Shown: positions 11,259 to 20,479 of the stretch, piece after piece
Position numbering within the stretch: position 1 is the stretch's first letter
Layout of the letters: every line of letters starts with the position of its first letter
From: Taibaiella lutea
Lineage (GTDB): Bacteria; Bacteroidota; Bacteroidia; Chitinophagales; Chitinophagaceae
Length of the DNA: 64,000 nt
Assembly (NCBI RefSeq): GCF_008629695.1
Contig: NZ_VWSH01000001.1
Span: 771,990-835,989, forward strand
Direction: 5' to 3'
Translations under genes and position numbers: made by a program
Notes under the pieces: model-generated
Databases searched by the model: none
What the model was told of the DNA's origin: nothing
What the model saw: only the letters and a program-made list of their open reading frames with translations

Positions 11259-11990
11259 TCATAAACTCTCCAAAGCCTTAATGACATCCTGTTTCTTCCT
11301 GCTGCTTACGGGTACCTGAGAATGATCGGATAATATCAGCAAATCATCATTCTTATGTAATTCCAGTATTTTCCTTGCATTTACCAGATGGCTGTGATGT
11401 ACACGAATAAATTTATGTTCCTGCAATAATTCATCGTATTCTTTCAAGGTCTTTGAAACAACAATTTTCTTACCACCTTCCATAAAGAAGAAGGTATAAT
11501 TATCTTCGCTCTGGCAACGGATAATATCGTCAATCCTGACCAGCTGAATCCGGTCCTGTGAATTCAGCGCCAATATTTCATTATGCTTTTTCTTATTACT
11601 CTCTTTCAGTAAATCATAACGTAAATGTTGTTCCGGCAATAGCTTCTGCAATTTCGAAACGGCTTTAACCAAATCGTCCGGGTCAACCGGTTTCAGTAAA
11701 TAATCGACTGCGGAATACTTAAATGCCCTTAAAGCATGCCCATCATTTGCCGTGATAAATATGATGTGAAAATCAATTTCAGGTATCATGTCAAGCACAT
11801 CAAAACCGCTGCCATCTTCCATCTGGATATCCAGAAAAACAATATCAATCTTGTTTTTATTCAGATATTTCACCGCTTCCACTACCCCGCTTGCTTCTGC
11901 AACAACTTCAATATCGGAACAATAAATTTCCAGATCTTTTTTGAGCGTATTTCTTGCCTGTGCAATATCATCAACTATTAATGCCTTCAT
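11259..11990 (-). CDS. LytTR-family response regulator
   Basis: 243 residues. The receiver domain spans about residues 1-120, with the acid pocket at VDD (7-8), the phospho-acceptor Asp54 in VFLDIQM and the conserved Lys in LLKPVD. The LytTR DNA-binding domain follows (about 140-240), recognisable by RIDDIIRCQSEDNYTFFF and KFIRVHHSHLVN. It is 7 bp downstream of its kinase gene and transcribed with it. LytTR proteins bind paired direct repeats about two helical turns apart; a candidate pair lies upstream of the kinase at 15027-15067. Targets may include the neighbouring envelope genes, but this is inference. Confidence 0.93.
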   Translation of the reverse strand: MKALIVDDIAQARNTLKKDLEIYCSDIEVVAEASGVVEAVKYLNKNKIDIVFLDIQMEDGSGFDVLDMIPEIDFHIIFITANDGHALRAFKYSAVDYLLKPVDPDDLVKAVSKLQKLLPEQHLRYDLLKESNKKKHNEILALNSQDRIQLVRIDDIIRCQSEDNYTFFFMEGGKKIVVSKTLKEYDELLQEHKFIRVHHSHLVNARKILELHKNDDLLILSDHSQVPVSSRKKQDVIKALESL

Positions 11991-11997
11991 AAATGTT

Positions 11998-14900
11998 TTA
12001 TTGAAAAGGTAATATCAATTTTACCAGAGTACCTGCAGGCTTGCCTTCCGACTTTAAATCAACAATAGTAATAAACTCACCGTTGTCATTATGATGTAAG
12101 ATCTGCAACCGCTTTCTTGTGATTCCAATCGCCATTGACTGATGCCCGGAGGTATCCTGCTGTTTTGCTTCCGTATCCCTGCCTTTCCCGTTATCTTCAA
12201 TGATACAAATAATTTCATTCCCCTCTGATTTTATATCCAGTTTCAAACGTGCCCTTCTATCCTGAAGGTTTTTGAATCCATGTTTAATTGCGTTCTCTAT
12301 AAATGGCTGGATAATCATAGACGGAATCTTGTATTCTTCCTGAAGCAATACCGGCTCAACATTTAGTTCAAAATCAAACTGCTTATTATTGCAAAATTGT
12401 TCAATCAATATATAATTTTCAATCATTTCCAGTTCTTCATTGATATCAATCCAGGCCTGTTCGCTGTGCTTCAGAATCTGGCGCATCAACTTACCGAATT
12501 TAGCCATGTAATATCTTGCTTCCTGATCATTATTATTCCCTATCTGGCTTTGGATGCTGTTCAATGCATTGAAGATAAAATGAGGATTCATTTGCAGCCT
12601 CAAAGCCTTATGTTCCAGGCTTTGCAATTGATTTTCCATTTGCAGCTCGTGTTGCTTTTCCGCCGCATCTTCTTTAATCGATTTAATACGCCAATGAACA
12701 ATCCGGTATGCTATAAAGACACCAAGCAGCGATACTATTATTATAAACCACCATTCCTGCCAGAAAGGCTTCTTTATAATGATATGATATTGAAATGGTT
12801 TTGCATTCCAGATACCATCCTCATTGGATGCGTTAATCAACAAATCATATTCTCCGGGAGGAAGGTTGCTGTAAGTAACGGAATGCTGCGCAGAAACAGG
12901 GCTCCAGTCCGCGTCAAAATTTTCGAGCTTCCATTTATACATTACGCCGTCTCCGTTACCAATATTGACACCCATAAAATCGAACGTCAGGTGATTCTGA
13001 TTATAAGGCAATGTAAGCGTGTCTTTTGCAGAAAAAGATTTTAAGAGGTTTTTGAAAGAAGTGTTTTCAATCGGGTTGTAAAACAGCTTAATATCTGAAA
13101 GGCTCAATAAAGGGGCTGCATTGTTTGTCGAACCCTTGGATGGATTGTATAACGTAAGTCCGTCAATCGTTCCAATCCAATAACTTCCGTCTGCATTTGC
13201 ACAAACGGCATTCAGGCAGGTTTCTATTCCAAGAAAGCCTTCTCCCTTTCCGTAGTGTTTTAACCTGATAATATTATGCTGCTTATCCAAAAAAACATGT
13301 TCCAGACCCTTTTCTGTACCAAGAATCAGGTTTCCTGACTTATCAACCTGAAGTATATAAATATTTAAAGAAGGCAGTTGGGAATTATCAAATTCAACAA
13401 GTTTATTTTTACGTAAATCATAGGCCGAAATCCCTTTGTCGCTGGTTGCAATCCAGGCAATGCCGTCATTTGAAATTACAATACTTCTGGTAAGATTCGA
13501 CAAGATGCCTGTACTTGTATTCAACCGGAATGCCGATTCACGCTCATTTTCAATCAAGCCGACACCTTGGTTTTCCGTGCAATAGAAAACCTTTCCCGGC
13601 AATTGTGTATTCAAATATTGAACACGTGGATTAATAATATGATCTACAAACTGACGAATATCGAAGTCTGTTAGATTGTTGTTTTGAGGCTTTAATCTAT
13701 AAATACCATTACCTGCCGTAGCAAGCCATATATCACCAGCAGCAGTCACCTCTATATCTTTTATAAACTGCCTGCCAAGTTCTGCTACAAAGCGAAAAAC
13801 GCTGTCCTGAAAAATATACAGTCCTTCACCTTCCGTACCTATTAATAAAGCACTGTTATAAGGCTTGATGGATTTCACTTTTGTATTTATAAAGCCATTT
13901 GAAGCATTGAAGACCGCAATGCTGTCAGATGTCATTCTTACCAGCCCTTTGTTATTGCCCACGCCTAACCATGTCTCTCCGTCATTTCTTTGAAAAACAG
14001 CATAAACAAAATTATCAGGGAAGCCGCTCTGTCTGTCAAAATGCGCAAACATCTGGCCACCAAAATTGCTGATGCCGCCGCCGCTTGTCCCGAACCAGAA
14101 ATTGCCGCTTCTGTCTTTGAAAATTTTCCTGACGTGATTATTGGAAAGCCCCTTGCGTTCATCTATAGTTTCCAGCTTTTTGTTTTGAAAATTATAAATG
14201 AAAACGCCGTTCTCTAATGTGGCTATATATAAAGATTGTTTGTCCTCATACAGATCCAGCACCTTCTCTTTTGTGCTTATTACCGTGTCAAGGTACCGGT
14301 ACATCCTGTCGTTTTCTACTTTAAAAAGGCCATAACCAAAAGTGCCGGCAATTAATTCGCCTTTTGAATTCCTTAATAAAGAAGTAACGCTGATACTCGG
14401 ATTCGTAATGCCATAGGGCACTTTAAAGGATTTGTCATAGCCGGCTTGAATATTTATCCGGAACAAGCCAAAGTCATTTCCAAAATATAACAAGCTATCC
14501 TTGTCAATAAAAACAGTGTTGCAAACTATCTTCTGCAGATGTAATTTTTCCGTGATATTCTCAAACTTTCCGTCTTCAAATTTCACCAAGCCCACTTTGG
14601 ATGCGAGCCATAACCTTTTGCGTTTGTCGACAGCGATTTTCTGAATCCAGATTTGCTCACCGATATTGGAAGGATAATATTTTGTAATCTTTCTGCCATC
14701 GTAATAATTCAGCCCGTCATTGGCTCCAATCCAGATATTCTGGTACTTATCTTTTGCAAAACAATACACAAAATCATTGGATAATCCGTTCTTGTGATTC
14801 AATGTTTTAAATGTCAGACCATCGTAAATACTGATACCACCGCCTCTTGTAGCCATCCACAATTGCCCTTTGGCGTCTGTTGTCATGTCATACACCTGAC

Positions 14901-15009
14901 TTTGCGCCAATCCATCTTTTACATTCAGATTTTTGAACTGAATTTTTTGAGAAAATCCGGCGAAGGCAGCTGCAAGAAGAATCACGAAGAGAAATAACCG
15001 CGGGAACAT
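11998..15009 (-). CDS. Beta-propeller sensor histidine kinase (LytS-type catalytic core)
   Basis: 1,003 residues: an N-terminal signal or anchor, then roughly 14 propeller blades with the two-component-propeller signature (GLSNDFVYCFAKDKYQNIWIG and similar W-I-G/W-F-G repeats) to about residue 640. A Y_Y_Y domain follows (NLPPGEYDLLINASNEDGIW), then one membrane helix near 757-778, a His_kinase domain with phospho-acceptor His near residue 808 (LQMNPHFIFNALNS), and an HATPase with IENAIKHGF. The architecture resembles hybrid-like outer sensors in Bacteroidota that read periplasmic ligands, but without a fused regulator. It pairs with the LytTR regulator immediately downstream and diverges from pbpC across 106 bp. 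Confidence 0.93.
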   Translation of the reverse strand: MFPRLFLFVILLAAAFAGFSQKIQFKNLNVKDGLAQSQVYDMTTDAKGQLWMATRGGGISIYDGLTFKTLNHKNGLSNDFVYCFAKDKYQNIWIGANDGLNYYDGRKITKYYPSNIGEQIWIQKIAVDKRKRLWLASKVGLVKFEDGKFENITEKLHLQKIVCNTVFIDKDSLLYFGNDFGLFRINIQAGYDKSFKVPYGITNPSISVTSLLRNSKGELIAGTFGYGLFKVENDRMYRYLDTVISTKEKVLDLYEDKQSLYIATLENGVFIYNFQNKKLETIDERKGLSNNHVRKIFKDRSGNFWFGTSGGGISNFGGQMFAHFDRQSGFPDNFVYAVFQRNDGETWLGVGNNKGLVRMTSDSIAVFNASNGFINTKVKSIKPYNSALLIGTEGEGLYIFQDSVFRFVAELGRQFIKDIEVTAAGDIWLATAGNGIYRLKPQNNNLTDFDIRQFVDHIINPRVQYLNTQLPGKVFYCTENQGVGLIENERESAFRLNTSTGILSNLTRSIVISNDGIAWIATSDKGISAYDLRKNKLVEFDNSQLPSLNIYILQVDKSGNLILGTEKGLEHVFLDKQHNIIRLKHYGKGEGFLGIETCLNAVCANADGSYWIGTIDGLTLYNPSKGSTNNAAPLLSLSDIKLFYNPIENTSFKNLLKSFSAKDTLTLPYNQNHLTFDFMGVNIGNGDGVMYKWKLENFDADWSPVSAQHSVTYSNLPPGEYDLLINASNEDGIWNAKPFQYHIIIKKPFWQEWWFIIIVSLLGVFIAYRIVHWRIKSIKEDAAEKQHELQMENQLQSLEHKALRLQMNPHFIFNALNSIQSQIGNNNDQEARYYMAKFGKLMRQILKHSEQAWIDINEELEMIENYILIEQFCNNKQFDFELNVEPVLLQEEYKIPSMIIQPFIENAIKHGFKNLQDRRARLKLDIKSEGNEIICIIEDNGKGRDTEAKQQDTSGHQSMAIGITRKRLQILHHNDNGEFITIVDLKSEGKPAGTLVKLILPFQ

Positions 15010-15026
15010 AGCATCAATTTCGGGAA

Positions 15027-15067
15027 CATTTACCCATTAAACGAAAACACTTACTCATTTAAACGAA
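15027..15067. promoter_or_regulatory. Candidate LytTR operator: paired direct repeat
   Basis: Two imperfect copies, CATTTACCCATTAAACGAA (15027-15045) and CACTTACTCATTTAAACGAA (15048-15067), have their AAACGAA cores 22 bp apart, which is two helical turns. On the minus strand each core reads TTCGTTTAA, sharing the CGTT centre of known LytTR sites. The pair lies in the 106-bp gap between the kinase gene and the divergent pbpC. A second short repeat, CGGGAACAT, occurs at 15001-15009 (over the kinase start codon) and 15021-15029. Confidence 0.45.
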
Positions 15068-15115
15068 TCGAAACTAAAAATAGCTTTTTTTTGAGTATAA
15101 TCTCGAAAGTACGAC

Positions 15116-17374
15116 ATGAAGAAATGGTATAAACACAAGTATTTCAAAAGAACAATATTGGTTTCAATAATACTGTTCTTTATCTGGTTTATATTCTTTT
15201 CCATTCCGAAAGAACCTTTTAATGTGCCATACAGCAAAGTCATGTATTCGCAGGATGGCTATTTACTGAATGCAAAAGTCGCAAAAGATCAGCAATGGCG
15301 CTTTCCTATGGGCGCAAGCCTCAGCCCGAAATTTGAAAAATGCATTCTGACCTTCGAAGACAAAGGATTTTACCACCATATCGGCATATCTCCCACAGGT
15401 GTTGGCAGAGCTATTGTTCAAAATATCCGACATCATAAAATTGTAAGTGGCGGCAGCACGATCACCATGCAGACGGTGCGGCTAATGAAACAAAATCCCG
15501 CGCGAACCTGGCACGAAAAAATACTTGAAATGATTCTGGCGATGCGCATTGAATTGCGCTATTCCAAGAAAGAAATTCTCACCATGTATGCCATGCACGC
15601 CCCTTTCGGCAATAATGTGGTGGGCATCGAAGCGGCATCATGGCGTTACTTCGGCAAAAAAACAACTGACCTCAGCTGGGCGGAAAATGCATTACTGGCC
15701 GTGCTGCCCAATGCTCCGGGCTTGCTGTATCCCGGTAAAAACCATGACAGGTTATTGCAAAAAAGGAACCGCCTTTTAGCACAATTACTAAAAGAAAAAA
15801 TCATAGATGCCAATACTTATAATCTTTCCATTGCTGAAAGCATACCTGACAAACCTTTACCTCTGCCTGATTTGGCATGGCACTATTTTGCATCGACAGG
15901 AAGCGATAAAAACATCAATTACAGTTCCATTCAATTCAGGATTCAGGAGCAATGCTTAAGGATCGTAAAGAATTATGCCGCAAAGAATCAGGATAACCAG
16001 ATACAAAGCATTGCGGTGATTGTAAGCGATATCCATTCAGGGAAAATATTGGCATACATCGGCAATACACCAAAACAATGGAATCCGCAAACAAACTTCG
16101 TGGATTGCGCAGATGCGGCAAGAAGCAGCGGCAGCGTGTTAAAGCCGTTATTATACTACGAAGCAATGAAAGAGGGTCTTATTTCACCCGGCTCAAAATT
16201 ATTCGATATTCCCGTTTCTTATAATCACTTTGCACCGCAGAATTATGCCCGTAGTTATGAAGGGCTTGTAAGTGCCGAAAACGCTTTGGCTAAAAGCCTC
16301 AACATACCGATGGTCGGCCTTTTGAATGAATATGGCTTACAGAAATTCCATATCGATTTAAAGCATTTAGGCTTCAGACATCTTAACAGAAACAGCAGCA
16401 ATTATGGGCTTTCGCTTATTCTGGGCAGCGGTGAAATAACACTGAAAGAATTAAATCTTGTGTATAATAACTGGGCAAGACATTTGTTGCTGAAAGATGA
16501 TATCAATTATAACAAAGCCTGCATCTACGAAGCAATGGAAGCGATGACACAAGTGAATCGTCCTGATGAAAACGGTAACTGGAAAGCTTTTATCAATACC
16601 CAGAAAATTGCATGGAAAACAGGCACAAGCTTTGGCAACCGCGATGCATGGAGCGTAGGTATTTCAAGCGACTATGTCGTTACAGTCTGGGTGGGCAATG
16701 CGGATGGTTCCGGAAGGCCCAATCTTACTGGTATTGGTTATGCCGCTCCTGTTTTATTTGACATTTACAATACATTGCCAAAGTCCTATAAATGGTTTCC
16801 AAAGCCGGTTACAGGTTATGAGAATATTGCTGTATGTAAGGCAAGCGGTTTCAAGGCGGGCGACTATTGTACGGACGCACAAACAATAAGCCTTCCAAAA
16901 ACATGTATACAAATGCCTGTATGTCCTTTTCACCATTTGTTGACGGTCAATCAGGAAGAAACTTACAGGGTCAATGCAAGTGTTTATGACTGGAGAAAAA
17001 TAAAACAGAAAAGCTACTTCATCCTGCCGCCTGTTGTAGTTAATTATTACAAAGCTTGGAACCCTGATTTTAAAATGCCGCCCCCCTGGCATCCCGATAT
17101 TAAAGAAGCCGCCCAACATTTGAAAATCATCTTCCCTGACAAAAGCACACTTTTGTGTTTTGGTGAAAATACAGCCATGACTGTAAATTTCAAAGCAATG
17201 GCGGAGGCTAAGAATACAATCCTGTATTGGCATGTGGATAATAATTACATCGGCTCGACTACCAATATCCATGAATTGCAATACAATTTACCGATCGGCA
17301 AGCATATACTTTCCATTATTGACGAAAACGGGAATGAACAGCAAACAACATTCAACATTGCAAAAACACAATAG
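15116..17374 (+). CDS. pbpC: Penicillin-binding protein 1C
   Basis: A 752-residue class A PBP that polymerises glycan strands. One N-terminal membrane anchor is followed by the glycosyltransferase 51 domain (FEDKGFYHHIG and GGSTITMQTVRL). The transpeptidase domain has SVLK (S-x-x-K), SLN (S-x-N) and KTGTSFGNRDAW (KTG), and a BiPBP_C-type beta domain ends the protein. Catalytic residues of both domains are present. PBP1C commonly sits beside an alpha-2-macroglobulin gene; here that gene is about 4 kb upstream with a two-component system between them. The gene at 17434 follows by 59 bp. Confidence 0.95.
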   Translation: MKKWYKHKYFKRTILVSIILFFIWFIFFSIPKEPFNVPYSKVMYSQDGYLLNAKVAKDQQWRFPMGASLSPKFEKCILTFEDKGFYHHIGISPTGVGRAIVQNIRHHKIVSGGSTITMQTVRLMKQNPARTWHEKILEMILAMRIELRYSKKEILTMYAMHAPFGNNVVGIEAASWRYFGKKTTDLSWAENALLAVLPNAPGLLYPGKNHDRLLQKRNRLLAQLLKEKIIDANTYNLSIAESIPDKPLPLPDLAWHYFASTGSDKNINYSSIQFRIQEQCLRIVKNYAAKNQDNQIQSIAVIVSDIHSGKILAYIGNTPKQWNPQTNFVDCADAARSSGSVLKPLLYYEAMKEGLISPGSKLFDIPVSYNHFAPQNYARSYEGLVSAENALAKSLNIPMVGLLNEYGLQKFHIDLKHLGFRHLNRNSSNYGLSLILGSGEITLKELNLVYNNWARHLLLKDDINYNKACIYEAMEAMTQVNRPDENGNWKAFINTQKIAWKTGTSFGNRDAWSVGISSDYVVTVWVGNADGSGRPNLTGIGYAAPVLFDIYNTLPKSYKWFPKPVTGYENIAVCKASGFKAGDYCTDAQTISLPKTCIQMPVCPFHHLLTVNQEETYRVNASVYDWRKIKQKSYFILPPVVVNYYKAWNPDFKMPPPWHPDIKEAAQHLKIIFPDKSTLLCFGENTAMTVNFKAMAEAKNTILYWHVDNNYIGSTTNIHELQYNLPIGKHILSIIDENGNEQQTTFNIAKTQ

Positions 17375-17433
17375 TTACTGCAAGCTTCTGTCTGATTATC
17401 GTACTTTTGCCACTCATTTGATTTTACGGATAC

Positions 17434-18108
17434 ATGTCTTTTAAAAAAATAACATTCCTGTTTTTATGTTGCTGCCTTAGTAGCTTTTTAACGCAGGCGC
17501 AAAAATTATTGTCGGAAGGAACGATTACTTACAAAATCACGATTAGTGGTAAAATACCGACGCCCGCCAATGAGCCTTCTGTTACGGAAACAAAATCAGG
17601 AACGGTTTCTATCAGAATCAAAGGCGACAATATACGCCAGGATATAAAACTGGAAGACGGATACAGCCATGCGCAGATAAGCAATTATGCAACGGGAAAA
17701 GAAATTATCCTGCAATCTATAAATGAGCTGAAATACGCCATTGAACTGAATATAAAGGATAAGGAAACCCAGAACGCTTCCTATTATAAAGCTGCATTGA
17801 CACTTAATAAGGAGAAAAAAACGTTCGCAGGTTTTGACGCCGTATCAGCATTATTGACTTATAAAAACGGCACAACATTCTCATTATTTATCGTACCCGA
17901 TTATTATATCAGCTATCCGGCTATATTTGACAGGTTCCCTGATATAAAAGCCATTCCGGCCAGTTATGATTTATTGATGACCAACGGGTTCACTATGCAT
18001 TTTGAGTTAACAAGCTTAAATGAAGTCCCTGTTGAAAATGCAGCCTTCAGAGTACCTGTAGGCTACAGGATAATAGGTCAGAAAGAATATGAAAAATTGC
18101 TGAGATAA
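17434..18108 (+). CDS. Hypothetical secreted protein, DUF4412-like
   Basis: 224 residues with a signal peptide ending near FLTQAQ. The mature part begins LSEGTITYKITISGK and later has TVSIRIKGDNIRQDIKL, a layout shared with Bacteroidota DUF4412/GLPGLI-type beta-rich proteins: a strand-rich fold that begins with an E/G-I-x-Y-x-I motif. No catalytic motif is visible. A TACTTTTG box at 17402-17409, 25 bp before the ATG, may be its -7 element, so it may be transcribed separately from pbpC. Function unknown. Confidence 0.55.
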   Translation: MSFKKITFLFLCCCLSSFLTQAQKLLSEGTITYKITISGKIPTPANEPSVTETKSGTVSIRIKGDNIRQDIKLEDGYSHAQISNYATGKEIILQSINELKYAIELNIKDKETQNASYYKAALTLNKEKKTFAGFDAVSALLTYKNGTTFSLFIVPDYYISYPAIFDRFPDIKAIPASYDLLMTNGFTMHFELTSLNEVPVENAAFRVPVGYRIIGQKEYEKLLR

Positions 18109-18150
18109 CAGGTTAATTGTATATTTAACCTCAAAACAAAACCGGTTTTT

Positions 18151-18990
18151 ATGAGATGGAGAGGCGAACGCGAAAGCGGTAACGTAGAAGACAGAAGAGG
18201 GATGAGTGGTGGCGGTAAAGTGGCTATCGGCGGCATCGGCGCTGTTATAGTTGTGGTTATTGGCTTGCTGACAGGAAAGGATTTTTCAGGCATCCTGAAT
18301 GGTGTTCAGACAACCAATACTGAACAATCAAGTAATTATCAGCCTCCTGCCGATGATTCCACGGCTGATTTAATAAAAGTTGTCTTGGCAAGCACCGAAG
18401 ATGTCTGGGGCGAAATCTTCCAACAAAACGGTGAACAATATCAACCTTCTACGCTTGTAATGTTCACCGATGCTACTCAAAGTGGCTGCGGCGGAGCATC
18501 TTCGGCAATGGGGCCTTTTTATTGTCCGGCCGACCAGAAAGTTTATATTGATTTGTCTTTTTGTAACGAATTGCAGGACAGGTTTGAAGCTCCCGGAAAT
18601 TTCGCGGTGGCTTACGTCGTGGCGCATGAAGTAGGCCATCACATTCAGGATTTATTAGGCATTTCAGAAAAAATACAACGGCAACGTTCCCAATTGAGCG
18701 AAGCGGATTATAATAAGTTATCCGTAAAGCTGGAATTGCAGGCCGATTTTCTTGCAGGTGTCTGGGCTTATCATGCTAACAGGATGCGTGGCATTCTGGA
18801 ACCGGGAGATCTGGAAGCGGCACTGACTGCGGCCAATGCTATCGGTGATGATAAATTGCAGAAAGAAGCACAGGGTTATATTGTGCCCGATGCTTTTACA
18901 CATGGTACATCGCAGCAAAGAATGTATTGGTTCAAAAAGGGTTTTGAAACAGGCGACATGAATCAGGGAAGGTTTCAGGATATTCATTAG
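18151..18990 (+). CDS. Neutral zinc metallopeptidase, YpfJ family
   Basis: 279 residues. The short N-terminal region (MRWRGERESGNVEDRRG) and a single membrane helix (VAIGGIGAVIVVVIGLLTG) are typical of this family, followed by a periplasmic domain. The zinc motif HEVGH is in VAHEVGHHIQDLLG near residue 158, with the downstream ELQADFLAGVWA helix supplying the third ligand. CGGASSAMGPFYCP and YIDLSFC are also family hallmarks. The physiological substrate is unknown. It begins 42 bp after the preceding gene. Confidence 0.92.
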   Translation: MRWRGERESGNVEDRRGMSGGGKVAIGGIGAVIVVVIGLLTGKDFSGILNGVQTTNTEQSSNYQPPADDSTADLIKVVLASTEDVWGEIFQQNGEQYQPSTLVMFTDATQSGCGGASSAMGPFYCPADQKVYIDLSFCNELQDRFEAPGNFAVAYVVAHEVGHHIQDLLGISEKIQRQRSQLSEADYNKLSVKLELQADFLAGVWAYHANRMRGILEPGDLEAALTAANAIGDDKLQKEAQGYIVPDAFTHGTSQQRMYWFKKGFETGDMNQGRFQDIH

Positions 18991-19083
18991 TTGAGTCGAT
19001 AGTAAATTCGGAATTGGGAGATTGCCATTGGCAATTGAAATATGGTTTTGAAGTTTGAACTTTGTAAATTTTCACTTAATAAA

Positions 19084-19998
19084 ATGTCGATAAAAGTAAC
19101 GGGCCTTACGAAAATATTTGGCGAACAGAAAGCAGTAAACAATATATCCTTTGAAATAGGAAGCGGTAATGTAGTGGGTTTCCTTGGACCAAACGGTGCA
19201 GGCAAATCTACAACCATGAAAATGCTGAGCACTTATATCACGCCTACATCCGGACAGGCAACTGTTTGTGGTTTTGATGTGGTTGAAAAACCAATGGATG
19301 TACGCAGATTGGTTGGTTATTTGCCCGAAAGTAATCCCCTGTACTATGACATGTATATCAGGGAATACCTGGAATTTGCCGCAGGTGTTCATCAGTTAGG
19401 CAAAATGTCTAAAAGCCGTATTGATGAAATGATTGAGATGACAGGCTTGCAAAAAGAAGTAAAGAAAAAAATAGGCGCTTTATCCAAAGGTTATAAACAA
19501 AGAGTGGGTTTGGCACAAGCTATGATCCACAACCCGAAGGTTTTAATTTTAGATGAACCTACCAGTGGTCTTGACCCGAATCAAATCATGGACATTCGTG
19601 ATTTGATAATCAATCTGGGTAAAGAAAAAACGGTATTGCTTTCCACACATATCATGCAGGAAGTACAGGCCATGTGTAGCCGTGTTATCATTATCAATAA
19701 CGGCAATATCGTAGCAGACGATGCTATCGGGAACATCCAATCTGCAGAAAAGCAGCAACAAGGTTTAGTTGTTTCATTTGGTAAAGATGTTACTGCCACT
19801 GCATTACAACAAATGAAAAATGTCGTTCGGGCTAAGAAATCCGATGACAATCAATGGATATTGGAAACAGCGCAACCTGATTTATTACGTAAAGAATTAA
19901 TGGCCTGGTCGCTTCAAAATGACATTGATATCCTGAGTCTGCAAAACAGCAGCCAAAGCCTGGAAGATGCTTTCAGAGATTTGACAAAGGGAAAATAA
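19084..19998 (+). CDS. gldA: Gliding-motility ABC transporter ATPase GldA
   Basis: 304 residues from the ATG at 19084 (MSIKVTGLTKIF); the frame extends 14 codons further upstream without homology. Walker A is GPNGAGKST, the signature LSKGYKQRVGLAQA, and Walker B LILDEPTSGLDP. The length and the C-terminal domain fit GldA, the ATPase that acts with GldF and GldG in Bacteroidota gliding or secretion. Neither gldF nor gldG is in the window, so it could also be another ABC-2-type ATPase. Confidence 0.82.
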   Translation: MSIKVTGLTKIFGEQKAVNNISFEIGSGNVVGFLGPNGAGKSTTMKMLSTYITPTSGQATVCGFDVVEKPMDVRRLVGYLPESNPLYYDMYIREYLEFAAGVHQLGKMSKSRIDEMIEMTGLQKEVKKKIGALSKGYKQRVGLAQAMIHNPKVLILDEPTSGLDPNQIMDIRDLIINLGKEKTVLLSTHIMQEVQAMCSRVIIINNGNIVADDAIGNIQSAEKQQQGLVVSFGKDVTATALQQMKNVVRAKKSDDNQWILETAQPDLLRKELMAWSLQNDIDILSLQNSSQSLEDAFRDLTKGK

Positions 19999-20031
19999 AA
20001 TTTAAAAACTCCACATAAACAACCTGATAAA

Positions 20032-20376
20032 GTGAAAGCAAAACAATTTGCAGAAGAATGGATAAGCTCATGGAATAGCCATGACCTTGATGTAATTTTA
20101 AGCCATTATTCAGATGATATTGAAGTTACTACGCCCATGATTAGAATGGCAGCGGGAATTGAAAGCGGAACGCTGAAAGGAAAGGAAGCCGTTGCAGATT
20201 ACTGGCGTAAAGCATTGTCAAAAATACCCGACTTGCATTTTGAATTAATAGACGTTACGGAATGCATCAATTCTATTGCCCTGTACTACAAATCCGTCAT
20301 GAATAAAATGTGTGTAGAAGTTATGTTTTTTAATGAGGAAGGAAAGGTTTATAAAATGTTTGCTCATTACAATTAA
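20032..20376 (+). CDS. SnoaL-like/NTF2-fold protein
   Basis: 114 residues starting at a GTG. It has the one-domain NTF2-like pattern: a helix with EEWISSWNSHDLDVILSHYSDDI, then strands with DLHFELIDV and KVYKMFAHYN. This is a common small ligand-binding or isomerase fold. It follows gldA by 33 bp. No function can be given. Confidence 0.75.
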   Translation: MKAKQFAEEWISSWNSHDLDVILSHYSDDIEVTTPMIRMAAGIESGTLKGKEAVADYWRKALSKIPDLHFELIDVTECINSIALYYKSVMNKMCVEVMFFNEEGKVYKMFAHYN

Positions 20377-20378
20377 TA

Positions 20379-20410
20379 AGTGTCCGACACCTTTGAGGTG
20401 TCGGACACTT
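20379..20410. terminator. Perfect hairpin, AAGTGTCCGACACC type
   Basis: Arm AAGTGTCCGACACC, loop TTTGA, and the exact complementary arm. It begins three bases after the SnoaL-like stop. It is followed at once by a second hairpin of another family. Confidence 0.8.
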
Positions 20411-20416
20411 ATTGTA

Positions 20417-20456
20417 AAAAAGGGTTGACAACTTGTTAAAAGTTGTCAACCCTTTT
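20417..20456. terminator. Perfect hairpin, GTTGTCAACTT family
   Basis: Arms AAAAGGGTTGACAACTT and its complement; a T run follows on the plus strand and an A run precedes. It ends the fabD transcript on the minus strand and can also serve the plus-strand gene. Confidence 0.8.
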
Positions 20457-20479
20457 GAATTAAATGAATCAACAGATAT

